64,000 nt of DNA from Forficula auricularia (taxonomy: Eukaryota; Arthropoda; Insecta; Dermaptera; Forficulidae), in the NCBI GenBank assembly GCA_024734495.1, contig JALMQS010000187.1:17980455-18044454 (forward strand), read 5' to 3'. The stretch's first letter is position 1. Each line of letters opens with the position of its first letter. Below are positions 23,795 to 34,504 of the stretch, in pieces. The notes below the pieces were generated by a model that worked only from the letters and a program-made list of their open reading frames with translations, was not told the DNA's origin and made no database searches. Both the position numbers and the translations under genes were made by a program.

Positions 23795-24418
23795 TTACTT
23801 AGCTGGGAGCCAGTTAAAATTAAAATCAACTTCAGGTTCACATTCATATTTAACCATATGTATCCCTTTTTGTAACAAAGAACAGACGCACATTGGAAGG
23901 GGGGGTTTCTTTTTTCCCTTTCTTTTATCTAAAATTGTTTTGACAGAAAACATTATAAGTAAATTGCTATTTGATAATTCAATTTTGCTGTTGAAACAAA
24001 GGTCTGGATTTTTATTGAATGATTTCAAAATTTCTAAAAATTCAATTGCGCTTATTAATTTTGGGTTTCTTTCTGTTTTGATTAATCTAATTCCTGTCCC
24101 TTCCGAAAAAGAGTGATTGTTTGAATTTAAATGTTCAGCTAATGAATTCTCTTTTTTCTGATTTCTTAAATCTCTGAAGTGTTCGCTTAATCGAATTTTC
24201 AGATTTCTTTCTGTTTTTCCTTCATAGATCTCGTCACAATCTTTGTATTTCAAACTATAAACTCCTTCTTTTTCTATATTGGGCAATTTGTCCATTTTAT
24301 TTGAACCTAATTCTTTCCCTACAGTAATTGGTGTTTTGAATTCTGTGTTGAATCCTAACTTTTTCATTTTCTGTTTTAATTTTTCCGAAATTTGTCCATA
24401 ATATGGGAGAACTATCTT
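23795..24418 (-). pseudogene. Penelope-like GIY-YIG endonuclease fragment
   Basis: An open frame on the minus strand (formally 23795-24544, but its first ~40 codons are terminal-repeat sequence). From about IVLPYYGQISEKLKQKMKK, the linker after the Penelope reverse transcriptase, it runs into GVYSLKYKDCDEIYEGKTER-LKIRLSEH, a GIY-YIG nuclease core in which GVY and YEG stand at the GIY and YIG positions. The conserved Arg (RLSEH), His (AEHLNSNNHSF) and Glu (AIEFLEI) follow in the usual order. Penelope endonucleases nick DNA to prime reverse transcription. The frame is intact in this region, so the copy is fairly young, but without the polymerase it cannot be autonomous. Confidence 0.8.
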
Positions 24419-24441
24419 ATAATATTTATAATTAAAAAAGA

Positions 24442-24476
24442 CTGATGATGAAGACCAAGTCTTCGAAACTATAGTC
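24442..24476 (+). ncRNA. Hammerhead-ribozyme-like motif of the Penelope-like family
   Basis: CTGATGA (24442-24448), one extra T, stem II GAAGAC-CAA-GTCTTC, GAAA, a self-complementary ACTATAGT stem III, and a GTC triplet (24474-24476). All core bases are present, and the palindromic stem III would allow dimer formation. Stem I is weak (GA/TC). Best-preserved copy in the window. Confidence 0.55.
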
Positions 24477-25028
24477 TCAAACAAATTAATATATATACAG
24501 ATATATAATTTCGATATATATGTGTGTATGTTTATTTGCATCAAGCAGAGGACAACCTCTTTGTTTCTCTTTGAGAAGTCGAAGATATCTGTGAATGCGG
24601 GTTTTAAAGAGCTGAAGGTTGTACTATTACGTATGATAAAGTAAAATGGTAAAGATTTATCCTAATGAAACTATTCAAACTTTTTATCGACGAAATTAAA
24701 ATAAATTTGATTTCTATTTAATCAATGTGAGTCTCCAATTCGATGTATACATAAACATTTATCCATTATTATTAATAAATATGTCTTTTGTTAAGCCTTG
24801 ACTAATATTCTAAGGGAAAGTTATTTTAATAAAATAGCCTCTTAATTTTTTCGTTAGAAGTATTAAATAATGCTTTCATTGACCTCTCATATCAAAACGA
24901 TTTATAATGTTTCGTAAGGATCAAACTCGATTGAGTATTTTGATTTCATGAAGGAATGCAGTCAATTTTTTTTCTTTTCTTTAATATTTAACACAATGGA
25001 ACATAATCAAATTACATACACCTCATCT

Positions 25029-25125
25029 CACACTTAGCATATTTGTATAATATATATATATTATATATATATATATTATATATATATATATATTTATTTA
25101 TTTATTTAATTTATTTATATATATA
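25029..25125. repeat. TA/TTTA microsatellite
   Basis: Alternating TA run broken by TTTA units; simple sequence. Confidence 0.9.
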
Positions 25126-25128
25126 TAA

Positions 25129-25184
25129 GTGGATATTGATGAGGCAGTTTTTTTGGACTGCCTCATCAATATCCACTTAATTCA
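25129..25184. repeat. Short perfect hairpin
   Basis: Arms AAGTGGATATTGATGAGGCA / complement, about 22 bp each, with a T-rich loop. Possibly the end of a foldback element; no known family recognised. Confidence 0.8.
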
Positions 25185-25309
25185 CTTATCAGTCCGTCTC
25201 CAAAAATTACTCCAATCTTATATATATATACTAGTACATTGGAATATAAATTACCTGTGAATTCAAAAATTCGGCTTTCACTTTGTCAAACACTATAATC
25301 CGTTAAATA

Positions 25310-25372
25310 ATTCCTGTGTTTAATATGTTTCACTATAAAAACCAACACCGCTTTCCCTAAACTTTATAAATA
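25310..25372 (+). mobile_element. Fragment of Penelope-type terminal sequence
   Basis: TTCCTGTGTTTAATATGTTT and AACCAACACCGCTTTCCCTA match 13640-13695 almost exactly. The same phrase, decayed, is at 18370, 18470 and 34545. Confidence 0.5.
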
Positions 25373-25809
25373 TACTAGTATTTTATAGTAGGTGGTGTTT
25401 ACTTTGCTGGGGTCCTCGGGTTTCGTCTTCTCTTAGCATTTTATATTTTAAATGTCATGAATGAATCTATTTAATAAATAAATAATCCTTATCATTAGAT
25501 AGTAGGTTTTTATAATATTTTATTTTTTTATTTTTTACTTCAGCCAGAATTTTTCAATGAACTTTTAGTATTTTTAATCTTTTAGAACTTTTTTTATATA
25601 CTTATACAACAATATTTATAAAAGAGTGGAATCATTCAAATGAATTAAATAAAATTTACTTTATTAATTTCCTTCTTTGCCTACCTCCCGGGCGCATCGA
25701 GCTTTATTTTTGGAAATTCCATTTAACTTTATTATTACTTTCACATTTATATTCTATAGAATATAATGAAGAAGTATTGCGATGGCCTGTGTGGGTCCTC
25801 ACTCTTTGA

Positions 25810-26450
25810 TTTTACTTTACCATAACAGGGTATGGTCAAGTATTGTAATCGTGCATGAGAAAAATTGGAATTTTTGCTTAGTTTTTTCGAAATATCTCAA
25901 AAATGGCTGAAACTATTTTGATTAAAAAAATTGGGCGAAACCATGGCTTTTCGGTCTACAAAAAGCTCACATAAGTGAACATGGAAAAAATTATATTTTT
26001 CGAAATAATAATTGTTTTTTCAAAATGTCTGTTAGTCTGTTAGTGTGTGCGTGACCAAATTTTTGTGGACGAGCTAGCTCAAAAACTAGTGTGAATATCA
26101 AAACGAAATTTCATATGTAGTTTTGGTGCATTGAGATTAAGAGCTGATGGTGCATATGGACCCAAAATTAAGGGTGGGAGGAGGGAATGGGTTAAAAATT
26201 AAAATTATAAGTAATATTTTCAAACTAAAAATACAAGAAAATGAATCTACAATAACGAAAATATTTTTTGGGGATCGAAATTAGGGGGGGGGGGGGTCAA
26301 AAATAAAAATCTAGGCCATTTGAGCAAACTCAACCAAATTTTGTATACATAATTAGTGGGCCCCCAGAAAACTAAAAATGCAAAAATATACCGCCCAAAA
26401 TGGGGGGAGGGGGGGGGTGTAGAGTCAAAAAATGAAAATATAGTTTATTT
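25810..26450 (-). mobile_element. Helentron-like element, family B, inverted copy
   Basis: Reverse orientation: starts with the terminal stem-loop (TTTACTTTACCATAACAGGG, TATGGTCAAGTATTGTAATC), then complements of the B interior including the GGTCGATATG module and two G-runs (26283-26296, 26400-26418). The 5' end is replaced by the exon-bearing unit that begins near 26445. Confidence 0.6.
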
Positions 26451-26496
26451 TTTATTAATATTAATATTACAATTAAATTTACTTGTGTATATTTTA

Positions 26497-26561
26497 CTCT
26501 AATAGCACAATGTTTCAAACTGTATGGTTACTATATAGTTTGAAACATTGTGCTACTAGAG
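26497..26561. mobile_element. MITE with CTCTAATAGCAC ends, copy 2 (minimal)
   Basis: Two ~30-bp inverted arms (CTCTAATAGCACAATGTTTC / complement) with a 5-base centre; same termini as the 20308 element. Absent from the sister unit near 34000, which shows the empty site. Confidence 0.75.
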
Positions 26562-26817
26562 AACTTTTATTCCAATAAGCAAAGCTATCGTATATAAAAT
26601 ATTTATTAAAAGGGAATTTTTTTAATCTATGTGTATTTTAGTTCGAGCTTACATTTATTAAGATAGATTTAGTTTTATTAGCAAGTGGAATCGAAAACAA
26701 GCTCAGACTTGTTTGATCAAATTGGATTAGATTTTTCTATCGGATACTTATAAGAGTTCCATTTTAACTATTAAGTGTTTCTACAATAACTATATATATT
26801 ACAATTATTTATTGCAG

Positions 26818-26959
26818 GGTCCACAGTTCACATCCTATGCTTCCTTAGGGCCGTGCCACTTCAGGTGAGAGTCCCGGCAACCCAAAAGCGAAACTCCAGC
26901 AAGGATTCGCTACAGTCAGCACATACCAGAGATAGCGCTCTCATCCACGCGTCTTCCAG
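26818..26959 (+). pseudogene. Exon-like block in mobile unit C, copy 1
   Basis: Bounded by TTATTTATTGCAG on the left and a GTTAAAT donor on the right. GC-rich compared with its flanks. One frame is open through the block and reads VPLQVRVPATQKRNSSKDSL then QSAHTRDSALIHASSR. The sister block at 34264-34407 keeps both splice sites. Probably an exon captured from a host gene or left from the element's own gene; the source is not recognised. Confidence 0.5.
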
Positions 26960-27211
26960 GTTAAATTTTTGGTATTTTATTAAATATTATATACAAGAGG
27001 GGCTCTCTTATACTAGGTGTATTGTAAAGTCTTGTGGATGGCTACATCAGTTTATTTATTTTTCAAATATTTTTATACAAAAATATCTAGTTTTTTTTTT
27101 TTTTTTTTTTTTAATAAAAATTCTGTTTTTTCCAAAATTTCAGTTAATGTGTCTGATTGGAATTTAAGGCCACCGTAAGCTATAGGTACACCAGAATAAA
27201 TTATAATTAAA

Positions 27212-27434
27212 ATCATAAGATGGTGTCATCTATTAAATCCGATGGAATGGAATATTTTTAATTATATGTCATAGGGGTTGTTTTTCACCCCCTCGGGAAT
27301 CCGATGGCCAGATGGCCCGGATTTCTGTTGCTGGCACTCGGGTTCGATTCCCGAGGGGTGAAAAACAACCCCTCTGACATATAATTAAAAATATTCCATT
27401 CCATCGGGTTTAATAGATGACACCATCTTATGAT
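27212..27434. repeat. Long inverted repeat enclosing a tRNA-like head
   Basis: Arms of about 85 bp (ATCATAAGATGGTGTCATCT ... GGGTTGTTTTTCACCCC and the complement) flank a ~60-base centre. The arms are almost identical. The centre (27291-27356) carries tRNA-promoter-like boxes. Similar single arms occur at 53850-53930 and 45100-45130. Confidence 0.8.
27291..27356 (+). mobile_element. tRNA-like SINE head
   Basis: CGATGGCCAGATGGCCCGG resembles an A box and GGTTCGATTCC is a consensus B box, about 40 bases apart. The segment is itself bounded by CCTCGGGAATC and GATTCCCGAGG. A full tRNA cloverleaf is not obvious, so a tRNA-derived SINE head is more likely than a gene. Confidence 0.5.
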
Positions 27435-28914
27435 TTTCTAGTAAATTTGAAACTATATTACCATCGGCAAATTAATATCTTTCATATAATTAAAATTTTT
27501 AAAAAATTCTTAAATATATTCATTCCTCTTTTCAAAAGGTAGTCTATTTTAATTTAGTTATACTTATGTAGCATTAGACATGAAATTTGTTTTATGTAAA
27601 GTTTGATTGAGTTAATATGTATTTTGATTGTGATCAAATTTCTTAGTTTCATCTCATAAAGACAGTGTTCAGTATGTTAAATATAATCTAAAATTTCTCT
27701 CTTAAAAATAAACTACAGTCATATCAAATGTATCATATAATTTAAGCAAATAATTTGTTACATTTTTTTACGATTAGAAAATTTACTTTTTAGTCAGTTT
27801 AAGATTTTCCTGATTCACATTTCGTTGGAAACGCTATTTTGCGTGTGACTAACAGATAACATAATAGAGCCAATGATAATAATTAAAAGTGGAGCAAATT
27901 CATCATTGGGAAAGAATACACGGAGTGAAATCTTACTCATCGCATGCATTACAACCTTGAGAGATCTCGGAGGATACTCTACTCCAATTATCCTTTTACA
28001 TCTTAATTGTGGGGATTTGTTGATGTTTTTATGAATTACCGTTAAGGAAAAAACTTTTTGCTATTCAATCGATTTCCGGAAATATTATTACAAAAGTTTA
28101 ATTTAAATACCTAAAAAATTACTAATATTTTTATTTCTTTATGAAATATGGAAATGAATTAGCAATCAACTCGTTACCTATTCACATCGATAAAATAGGC
28201 TGCTTTTTATTTCTTCAAATATGGTCATAACGGTCTTAAATTTATGTTTTTCTTAGAGGTCATTCTTCATTGCTCTTGATTTACTATTAGAGAAAGAAAT
28301 ATTTTAAATATGTATGTAACTGCATCAAACTATTAGATAAATATCGGATTATTTCCACATTTTAAGCCATGCAAAGTGGATTTTAGTTGAGCTCGTGATG
28401 TAGACCATTCTCTTGTTCCGTCATTTCCATTCTTTGTTTGAATCCTCTTAGACGATTTATATATCAGCATTTTTCTTTAATAATCCTCGTAAACACATTT
28501 GACAGCTTATAAAGCTTTTACTCGCAAAGTCGTATTTTTCTGCTTTCGTAATTTTATTGGATTCAATTTTTTATTTATCCTAGTGATTATGTCATTTTTT
28601 TCAATCTCCTAAATAACTGGTAGGTATATGAAAAATATGATTTATAAATTTAAGTTATTTACCATTCAAGTATTAAAAAATAATCAATTAATACGTTTTA
28701 CAATTTTAATTTCATTTTTAAGGTTCGATTCAGGAACGAATAATCTTTCAAATATGGTACTTTACTAATGGAAAATTATATTGATGTTCTTTCTTCTTTT
28801 TAGGTAGATTTCGAAGAAATATACCAATTGCTCTCACTCTCTTGGTGCGACTTTCGGAAAATTTAATCATAGTTTTTCCAATCATGGCCCCTAGACCCCA
28901 CCCTCCATTCAAAC

Positions 28915-29280
28915 CTTTATATATATATATATATATATGTGGGTATGTGGGGGGTATGTATCGCAATTTTCTGAGTGCGCTGCAGGCCGCAACGTTCAAC
29001 CGATTGCAATAAAATTTGGCACAAAATTTAGTCTAATGTAAACAAGAATTGATTAGTTTTTGGTGACTTCAGTCCCAAGGGGGTGGAAATGCTGGGGTGT
29101 TGAAATCTTAAAAAATTCATAACAAAGATAATATGAATGATACCAGTTTGCTTGTAAATGGCTAATATTCTACTAATTAACCTCTACAACTTGTGTCTGA
29201 AAAGTTTTTGATAGGAGCAGTCTAAAGGGGGGTAGAGCCCCTTCGAAATATACCTCTTCCTACGGCCTGCCACAAGGATT
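28915..29280. repeat. Interspersed repeat, class unknown
   Basis: Begins at a TA microsatellite, then GTGGGTATGTGGGGGGTATG, TGAGTGCGCTGCAGGCCGCA, and phrases such as CCGATTGCAATAAAATTTGG that resemble the wording of the Helentron-like families here. No coding sequence or target duplication seen. Confidence 0.35.
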
Positions 29281-31016
29281 TTTAATAATTCAAGTTTGAA
29301 TGATAAAATAAAAAATAAAAATTCCAATTAATTTAATTCGTAGTTTTCGTATAAAAATATTTAAAATTGGCATAATGAGGCTTGGAAAACTAATCAAAAT
29401 ACATAATTTTTCTTTGCAGAATTTTATTTTAATTTCAAATATTAGTATGGGAATCAGTACGGCGGTCTAGAAAACGTTCTCTCCCCTTGTCCGAGATTTA
29501 AAATATTTTTCATATTATTAGTACTTTAAAAAACTAATAGATGTACACAAATTTTGATTTTAGATAAAATATAATCAAGTGGTAATTAAATTAATTGAAT
29601 ATTTTTGTCTATTTATTTTTAACAAATCGTTTAAGTAAATAGAAAGTAGATAATGTTCGATTCATCTTCGTATGCGTTTTATTCTAATTTCAATTATTGT
29701 AACTATTTCTTACTTTCCAAGAAAGTAGTTTTTCTCACCTTTAGATCAGCTATCAATCATCAGATCTTTTTTTTGAGGATAAAATATAATATAATGAAAT
29801 ATCGAAACAAAATAGTGATCTTAGAAATGCCTATGGTATTTTTGTAATAGATTTTCAAAAGGTGAATAGTTTGGAAACTTTAGTTTTATTCTTCAGTCAC
29901 GAGTTCTATTGAAGAGTTTTATTGTTTTCGTTAAAAGATTTTTTCGAGTCCCATGATTGTTTATTGTCCATTGTAGAAAAGTATCTACTCTGTCCCCTAA
30001 TCGAGAGATAAATCTTTACGGTAATTCTATTAAAAGAACATCAGGAGAGTATAAATGAAGGCAATATTGGATCATTAGAATCGTTCCATTAATAAATTGA
30101 AATAATAGGAGGTATGTATGTATCAAAGAAATTCCACTTCCAAATGGGAATTCAAAGCAATTTGAACGACTCGGTTTCTTTATTTAATTACACGCGAAAG
30201 ACTATTACTTATAAATTAAAGAAATATGATCATTAATGATACTTTTCTAACATTCTATAATTGTTTTAATTTTGAAAAAATGAAATTCAGGAAAGAGAAA
30301 ACCAATAGAATAAATTTCATTTAGCTGGAAATCTTAGCTCTATCGGTCATATATCGACAGACCTTAACGCGCCATGTACAATCAACTGCAGCAGTTTTTC
30401 ACGTTTGCCTAGAATTCAGGCAACCACTAGTACAGATGAACACCATTAATTACACAGGTCTGCCAAATTTAATCTTTGAAAAGTTGTTAATATTAATGTA
30501 TAATTGAATATGAAAGAAATAAAACAAAACGTTTTTTCAACGAATCGTGTTTCATCCAGCAAATCCTGAAAAACACTGTAAATTACAAGGTAGACACGGG
30601 TTTTTTAATGAGGGAGTACAAAATTTTAATCGAATTGACAAAAAAAATAAACATTTATGATTTTTATTAATTAATTCCGCATGTCAAACGTAGACAATAT
30701 TGTGGTCGTCGACCTTTCCTTGACTGATCATTAATATTAATTGGTTCATATTAAATTTAAACCAGCTCGAATACTAATTGTTTTAAATTTCATTCAGACT
30801 TCATTGTGAATAGATGTACATAGTTGTATATACTCGCAAATGTTATCTCAGTTTGTGAATTTGTGTATATATATATGGTGTTTAATCAAGCTTTTATCAA
30901 TGTTTTGTACAAACTGATGGGGTCGGCACATTGGTGGGGGAGTGGGTGAGTACCTTTGACATCTGTAATTAATAATAACTCACTGACTTGCCTCTTGTAT
31001 GGTCCCACAGTTTCCA

Positions 31017-31060
31017 CTGAGGAAGAGATGCCGCAAGCGCTCTCGAAATATTTGGATTAA
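31017..31060 (+). ncRNA. Degenerate hammerhead-like motif
   Basis: CTGAGGA (one change from CTGATGA), stem II around GAGATGCCGCAAGCGCTCTC, then GAAAT. Resembles the 11476 motif (GAAGAG...GCGCTC-GAAAC) and probably marks the end of a related Penelope-like copy. Confidence 0.35.
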
Positions 31061-31254
31061 CCATTTGAATAATAAAATAAATTACTGGAAAGAAGCAATT
31101 CAATTTATTTATCCTTTAACAATAACAAATTAATGAATAATATTCTGATTCTTAAATCCAAATACAGTAGAAATTGCTATCTAAAAAACTTCTATATCAC
31201 AATTTTCCGTACAAGTTGAAATTTTTAATTTTTTCTCCCTCAAATCCCCATACT

Positions 31255-31520
31255 TACCTACTCAAAAATTAAGATTTTCGTATGTTCTTTTTTTTATTCT
31301 CCAGTGGGACAATAAGTAGATATAATTTTTAAAAAATATGAAAACATTCATGGAATTATTTTTATAGGCCAAAATAGAGTGAGCTCCATTTCTACTCGTT
31401 TTTCAATTTTCATATCTCCAAAAATTAATCAAAAATTAAGATTTTTATGTTTTTTTTTTTTTTTTTTATTCTTCAATGAACCAATAAATAGATAAGATTA
31501 AAAAAAACACTTAGAATTAT
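31255..31520. repeat. Imperfect local duplication, ~130-bp units
   Basis: CAAAAATTAAGATTTT-TATG, a T-run, TTATTCT-CA-TG-ACCAATAA-TAGAT recurs at about 31263 and 31430, and again decayed near 31905-31985. Confidence 0.55.
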
Positions 31521-31550
31521 TTATACCGGGTAAAATTTTTACTCGTTTTT

Positions 31551-31860
31551 AACCGACTTCAAAAAAGGAGGAGGTTCTCAATTCGACTGATTTTTTACTT
31601 TATTTTTTTTGTGTCTATGTTACTCGATATCTTCGCCGATTGTGAACCGATTTTGATGATTTTTTTTGCATTGTGTTCAGTATAGCTTCCGATTGGTAAA
31701 AAGCTAAATTTCATTGGTATTGGACCTTTTTGTTATGTATGTTCACCCATAACTTCTTTGTTTATGTTTATTTGTTTTGTTTATATAACTTTTAGTCTAT
31801 TTTATTTTTGAGTTCTTATTATTTTATTTGTTGCATTTAATTTTTTTTGAAGTCTCTCTC
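31551..31860 (+). mobile_element. Family D element (AACCGACTTC repeat), copy 1
   Basis: Starts AACCGACTTCAAAAAAGGAG and GAGGTTCTCAATTCGACTG, a repeat start I recognise as widespread in insect genomes. It ends GTTGCATTTAATTTTTTTTG plus AAGTC, so the ends are inverted (CCGACTTCAAAAAA / TTTTTTGAAGTC). Short internally deleted copy; no coding. Confidence 0.55.
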
Positions 31861-33821
31861 CGTTTTTTTTTCTAAAAATTATTCAATCTTCAAACCCCCA
31901 TAACTTGGTCACAAATTATAAATTTGTTAGTTTCTTTTTTTTTTATATCATTCTTCAGTGAACCGATAAATTAATATATATAAACAAATACTAATATACA
32001 TGATATCACTTTTTATATGGTAGTTATGTAGGTATGTATTTACATATACGAGAAGCTATTTTCAAGTATAAAATTTCCGAAAAGTAAAATTAGAAGCTCA
32101 CTATGAGCTAAAAAAATAATAAAGTTCTTTATTTCTACATTATTAAGTATCTTTTTTGAATAACAAATATCAATAGAATTATAATATTTTATCCGCGGTC
32201 CAAGATAATTTTTTTTTCTTCAAATATGGCCCGTATAAGCCAAAAGGCTGGACACCCTTGTTCTGTGTCAACTGAAAATTTTAAAATTATTTTTATTTAA
32301 TTCAATTTCCACAACAAATCCAATTCTTAAATTAATTACTTTTTAATTTCCTTAAGAATTTCATTCACTTTTTGGTACCATCGCAGTCATTTTGCTTTCT
32401 ATATACCTATACTATACATATAGGTAAAGGAAAGTAAAAGAGATAATAAAATAGATTATGTATTGTGAAATGTAAATTATATTTGATATTGATTTTTATC
32501 TAATGAATTTTGTATTAAAATGTGTTATCTGATAAAAGTTTGTTTTTTAATTAGCATTGCAATGGATGGACCTGAGGCCACACTCAGTCAGAACACCAAC
32601 AACGATTAGCTGTCATGAACCATACCTACCTGCTCCATTTAACTCAAGGACCACTCCTTAATCTTCAAATTTGAGAATAATGCGGTTCATAATAATTCGT
32701 ATGGAAATTTCCAATATTCTCCATTGATTCGATTCTTTCTTGATTTCCCACCTTCCACACAAAGATTTTTTTTAATTTTTTTTTTATTTTCTGATCATCT
32801 CGCCTGAGGGCTTCTCACAATGCCGCACCCTGATGTCATGCTTCAAGTTTGACTAGAGGATTTTCCAAATGGGTTGATTCTCCTCCTTCACATCAGCAAA
32901 GTTCAATTTTAATTTAATTAATACTTGCTTGGAGTTCTGAGATTGAAGAGTGACGCCTGACGTTAATAGATTTAACAGATCTCCTGCAACCTCAATAAGG
33001 ATATTAAACTATCTGAATAGTTTGCCGAATGGCCCACTCGGTCTGTTCAAATCGGAAGGTTTTCATCTTTGGTAGAGATCTATTTAATTATAATCGTTTG
33101 ATAGGGCTTTCTTTTCATCAAAAGAAAAATTGGAGCAAACCGGACAAATTACTTTTGAATATCCAATCGAACAAAGGAAGACATTCATCACATTTATTAT
33201 TAATAATAATACTTATACTTAGAAATTATACTCAACAATCAAACATAATCAATTTGTTATTTTCTATCATTATATTTTTCACTTTTTACTTTCAATCGAA
33301 TGATTGAAATCTTATATGCAATTTTAGGCACATACATCATTACCAAGTCTCTGGGTCTCAATCAGAGCTCGGCAGATAAAGACCTCTATCTGAATACCAA
33401 CGATAACGCACTAAAAAGGCGATAGGAAGTTTTCCTGCTGCATGATTTTTGTATTTTCAAAATAAAAAACACTAAATTTTGTCTTTTTTAAAGTCTGAAC
33501 TTCCTTCCGGTTGATAAATGCAAAAGTTGGAAAAAAAATCTAACTCATACGAGAAGTTATTTAATGGCTATAGCTAATAAGCTGAACTTGGCTCACAAGT
33601 TTGTATAATTAAACTGTATAAAGTTTCATCTTGCATTCTTATACCCTTAGATGAGCAGTAATTATCAAATCACTAAAATTTGCAGAAATCGTACAGGGCC
33701 TTGAAAAAGCTTTCATGTAGCAGAATGTTTCAATGATTGAATTGTTTATCGAAAATAAAGCAGTTTAGATTAGAAGTATTATTAAACGATGAGCAATCTG
33801 ATGAGTTTTTCTAATTAAAAA

Positions 33822-33940
33822 GTGGTTTTTGTTTCGTTTTTTCGAAATATCTCAAAAACAGCTGAAACTGTTTTAATTAAAAAAAAAAAACATGGAATTT
33901 TGGTCTACAAAAATATAAGAGAGGCCAGGGTGTATAGTAA
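33822..33940 (-). mobile_element. Family B fragment, inverted
   Basis: TTCGAAATATCTCAAAAACA and TTTTGGTCTACAAAAATA match the B 3' region in reverse, joined by a deletion to a B 5' end (GGCCAGGGTGTATAGTAAAG). It abuts exon-bearing unit C copy 2. Confidence 0.5.
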
Positions 33941-34500
33941 AGTCATCAGTTTATTTTGTATTAATATTTAATATTACAATTTCATTTACTCGTGTATATT
34001 TTACAAAGATTTATTCAATAAGCAAAGCTATCGTATATAAAATGTTTATTAAAAGGGAATTTTTTTAATCTATATGTATTTTAGTTCGAGCTTACATTTA
34101 TTAAGATAGATTTTGTTTTATTAGCAGGAGGAATCGAAAACAAGCTCAGACTTGTTTGATCAAATTGGATTAGATTTTTCTATCGGATACTTATATGGTA
34201 AGATTTCCCTTTAAACTATTAAGTGTTTCTACAATAACTATTTATTATAATTATTTATTGCAGGGTTCAAGGTCCACACCCTATGCTTCCTTGGGCCCTT
34301 GCCACTGCAGGTGAAAGCCCCGGCAACCCAAAAGCAACATTCTCCAGCAAGGATTCGCTCCAGTCAGGACGTTCCAGACGTAGCGCTCTCACCCACGCGT
34401 CTTCCAGGTTAGATTTTTTGTATTTTATTAAATATTATATACAAGAGCCTCTCTCTTATGCCAGGTGTATGGTAAAGTCTTGTGGATGGCCACATCAGTT
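33940..34500 (+). mobile_element. Exon-bearing mobile unit C, copy 2
   Basis: Matches 26440-27058 at high identity, minus the 65-bp MITE. It ends GTATGGTAAAGTCTTGTGGA and TGGCCACATCAG. It contains the exon-like block at 34264-34407. About 7 kb from copy 1, same orientation. Confidence 0.6.
34264..34407 (+). pseudogene. Exon-like block in mobile unit C, copy 2
   Basis: 144 bases between TTATTTATTGCAG and a GTTAGATTT donor. Two frames are open. One ends SSKDSLQSGRSRRSALTHAS-SR, matching the copy 1 frame; another starts FKVHTLCFLGPLPLQVKAPA-TQK, matching the first half of copy 1. Joined across a small indel they suggest one ancestral exon (about 48 residues, Ser/Arg-rich end). Not recognised as a known family. 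Confidence 0.5.
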
Positions 34501-34504
34501 TTTT

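Larger units (their letters stand above)
23689..24573 (-). mobile_element. Penelope-like element, 5'-truncated copy with endonuclease remnant
   Basis: 885 bp between perfect 13-bp direct repeats AGAAGTCGAAGAT (23676-23688, 24574-24586). Both ends carry the terminal-repeat sequence GATGCAAATAAACATACACA in opposite orientation. The interior encodes the C-terminal endonuclease region on the minus strand; reverse transcriptase is missing. The right end carries a hammerhead-like motif on the plus strand, opposite to the coding direction. Confidence 0.75.
23590..24640 (-). mobile_element. Non-LTR retrotransposon 3' end, copy L3, split by a Penelope-like element
   Basis: Minus-strand LINE end of the L1/L2 family. 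Right of the insertion, 24640-24587 reads YNLQLFKTR-HSQI-like C-terminal sequence; left of it, 23675-23590 holds the 3' UTR with CACGATGGAG and CCAATCTAGG. The halves are parted by the element at 23689-24573 with a 13-bp duplication. Confidence 0.65.
26440..27058 (+). mobile_element. Exon-bearing mobile unit C, copy 1
   Basis: About 600 bp matching 33940-34500 throughout. It ends with TGTAAAGTCTTGTGGATGGC and CTACATCAG, the reverse complement of the family B 5' end. It contains a splice-site-flanked exon-like block at 26818-26959 and, in this copy only, a 65-bp MITE at 26497-26561. The shared end suggests a family B-type element that acquired other sequence. Confidence 0.6.

Noticed and set aside
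23667..24116. 149-codon plus-strand frame
   Set aside because: Antisense of the Penelope endonuclease fragment; no recognisable protein features.
26853..27167. 104-codon frame starting MPLQVRVPATQ
   Set aside because: As a free-standing gene it is not credible: it reads through a splice donor and a T-run. Only the exon-like block 26818-26959 is kept.
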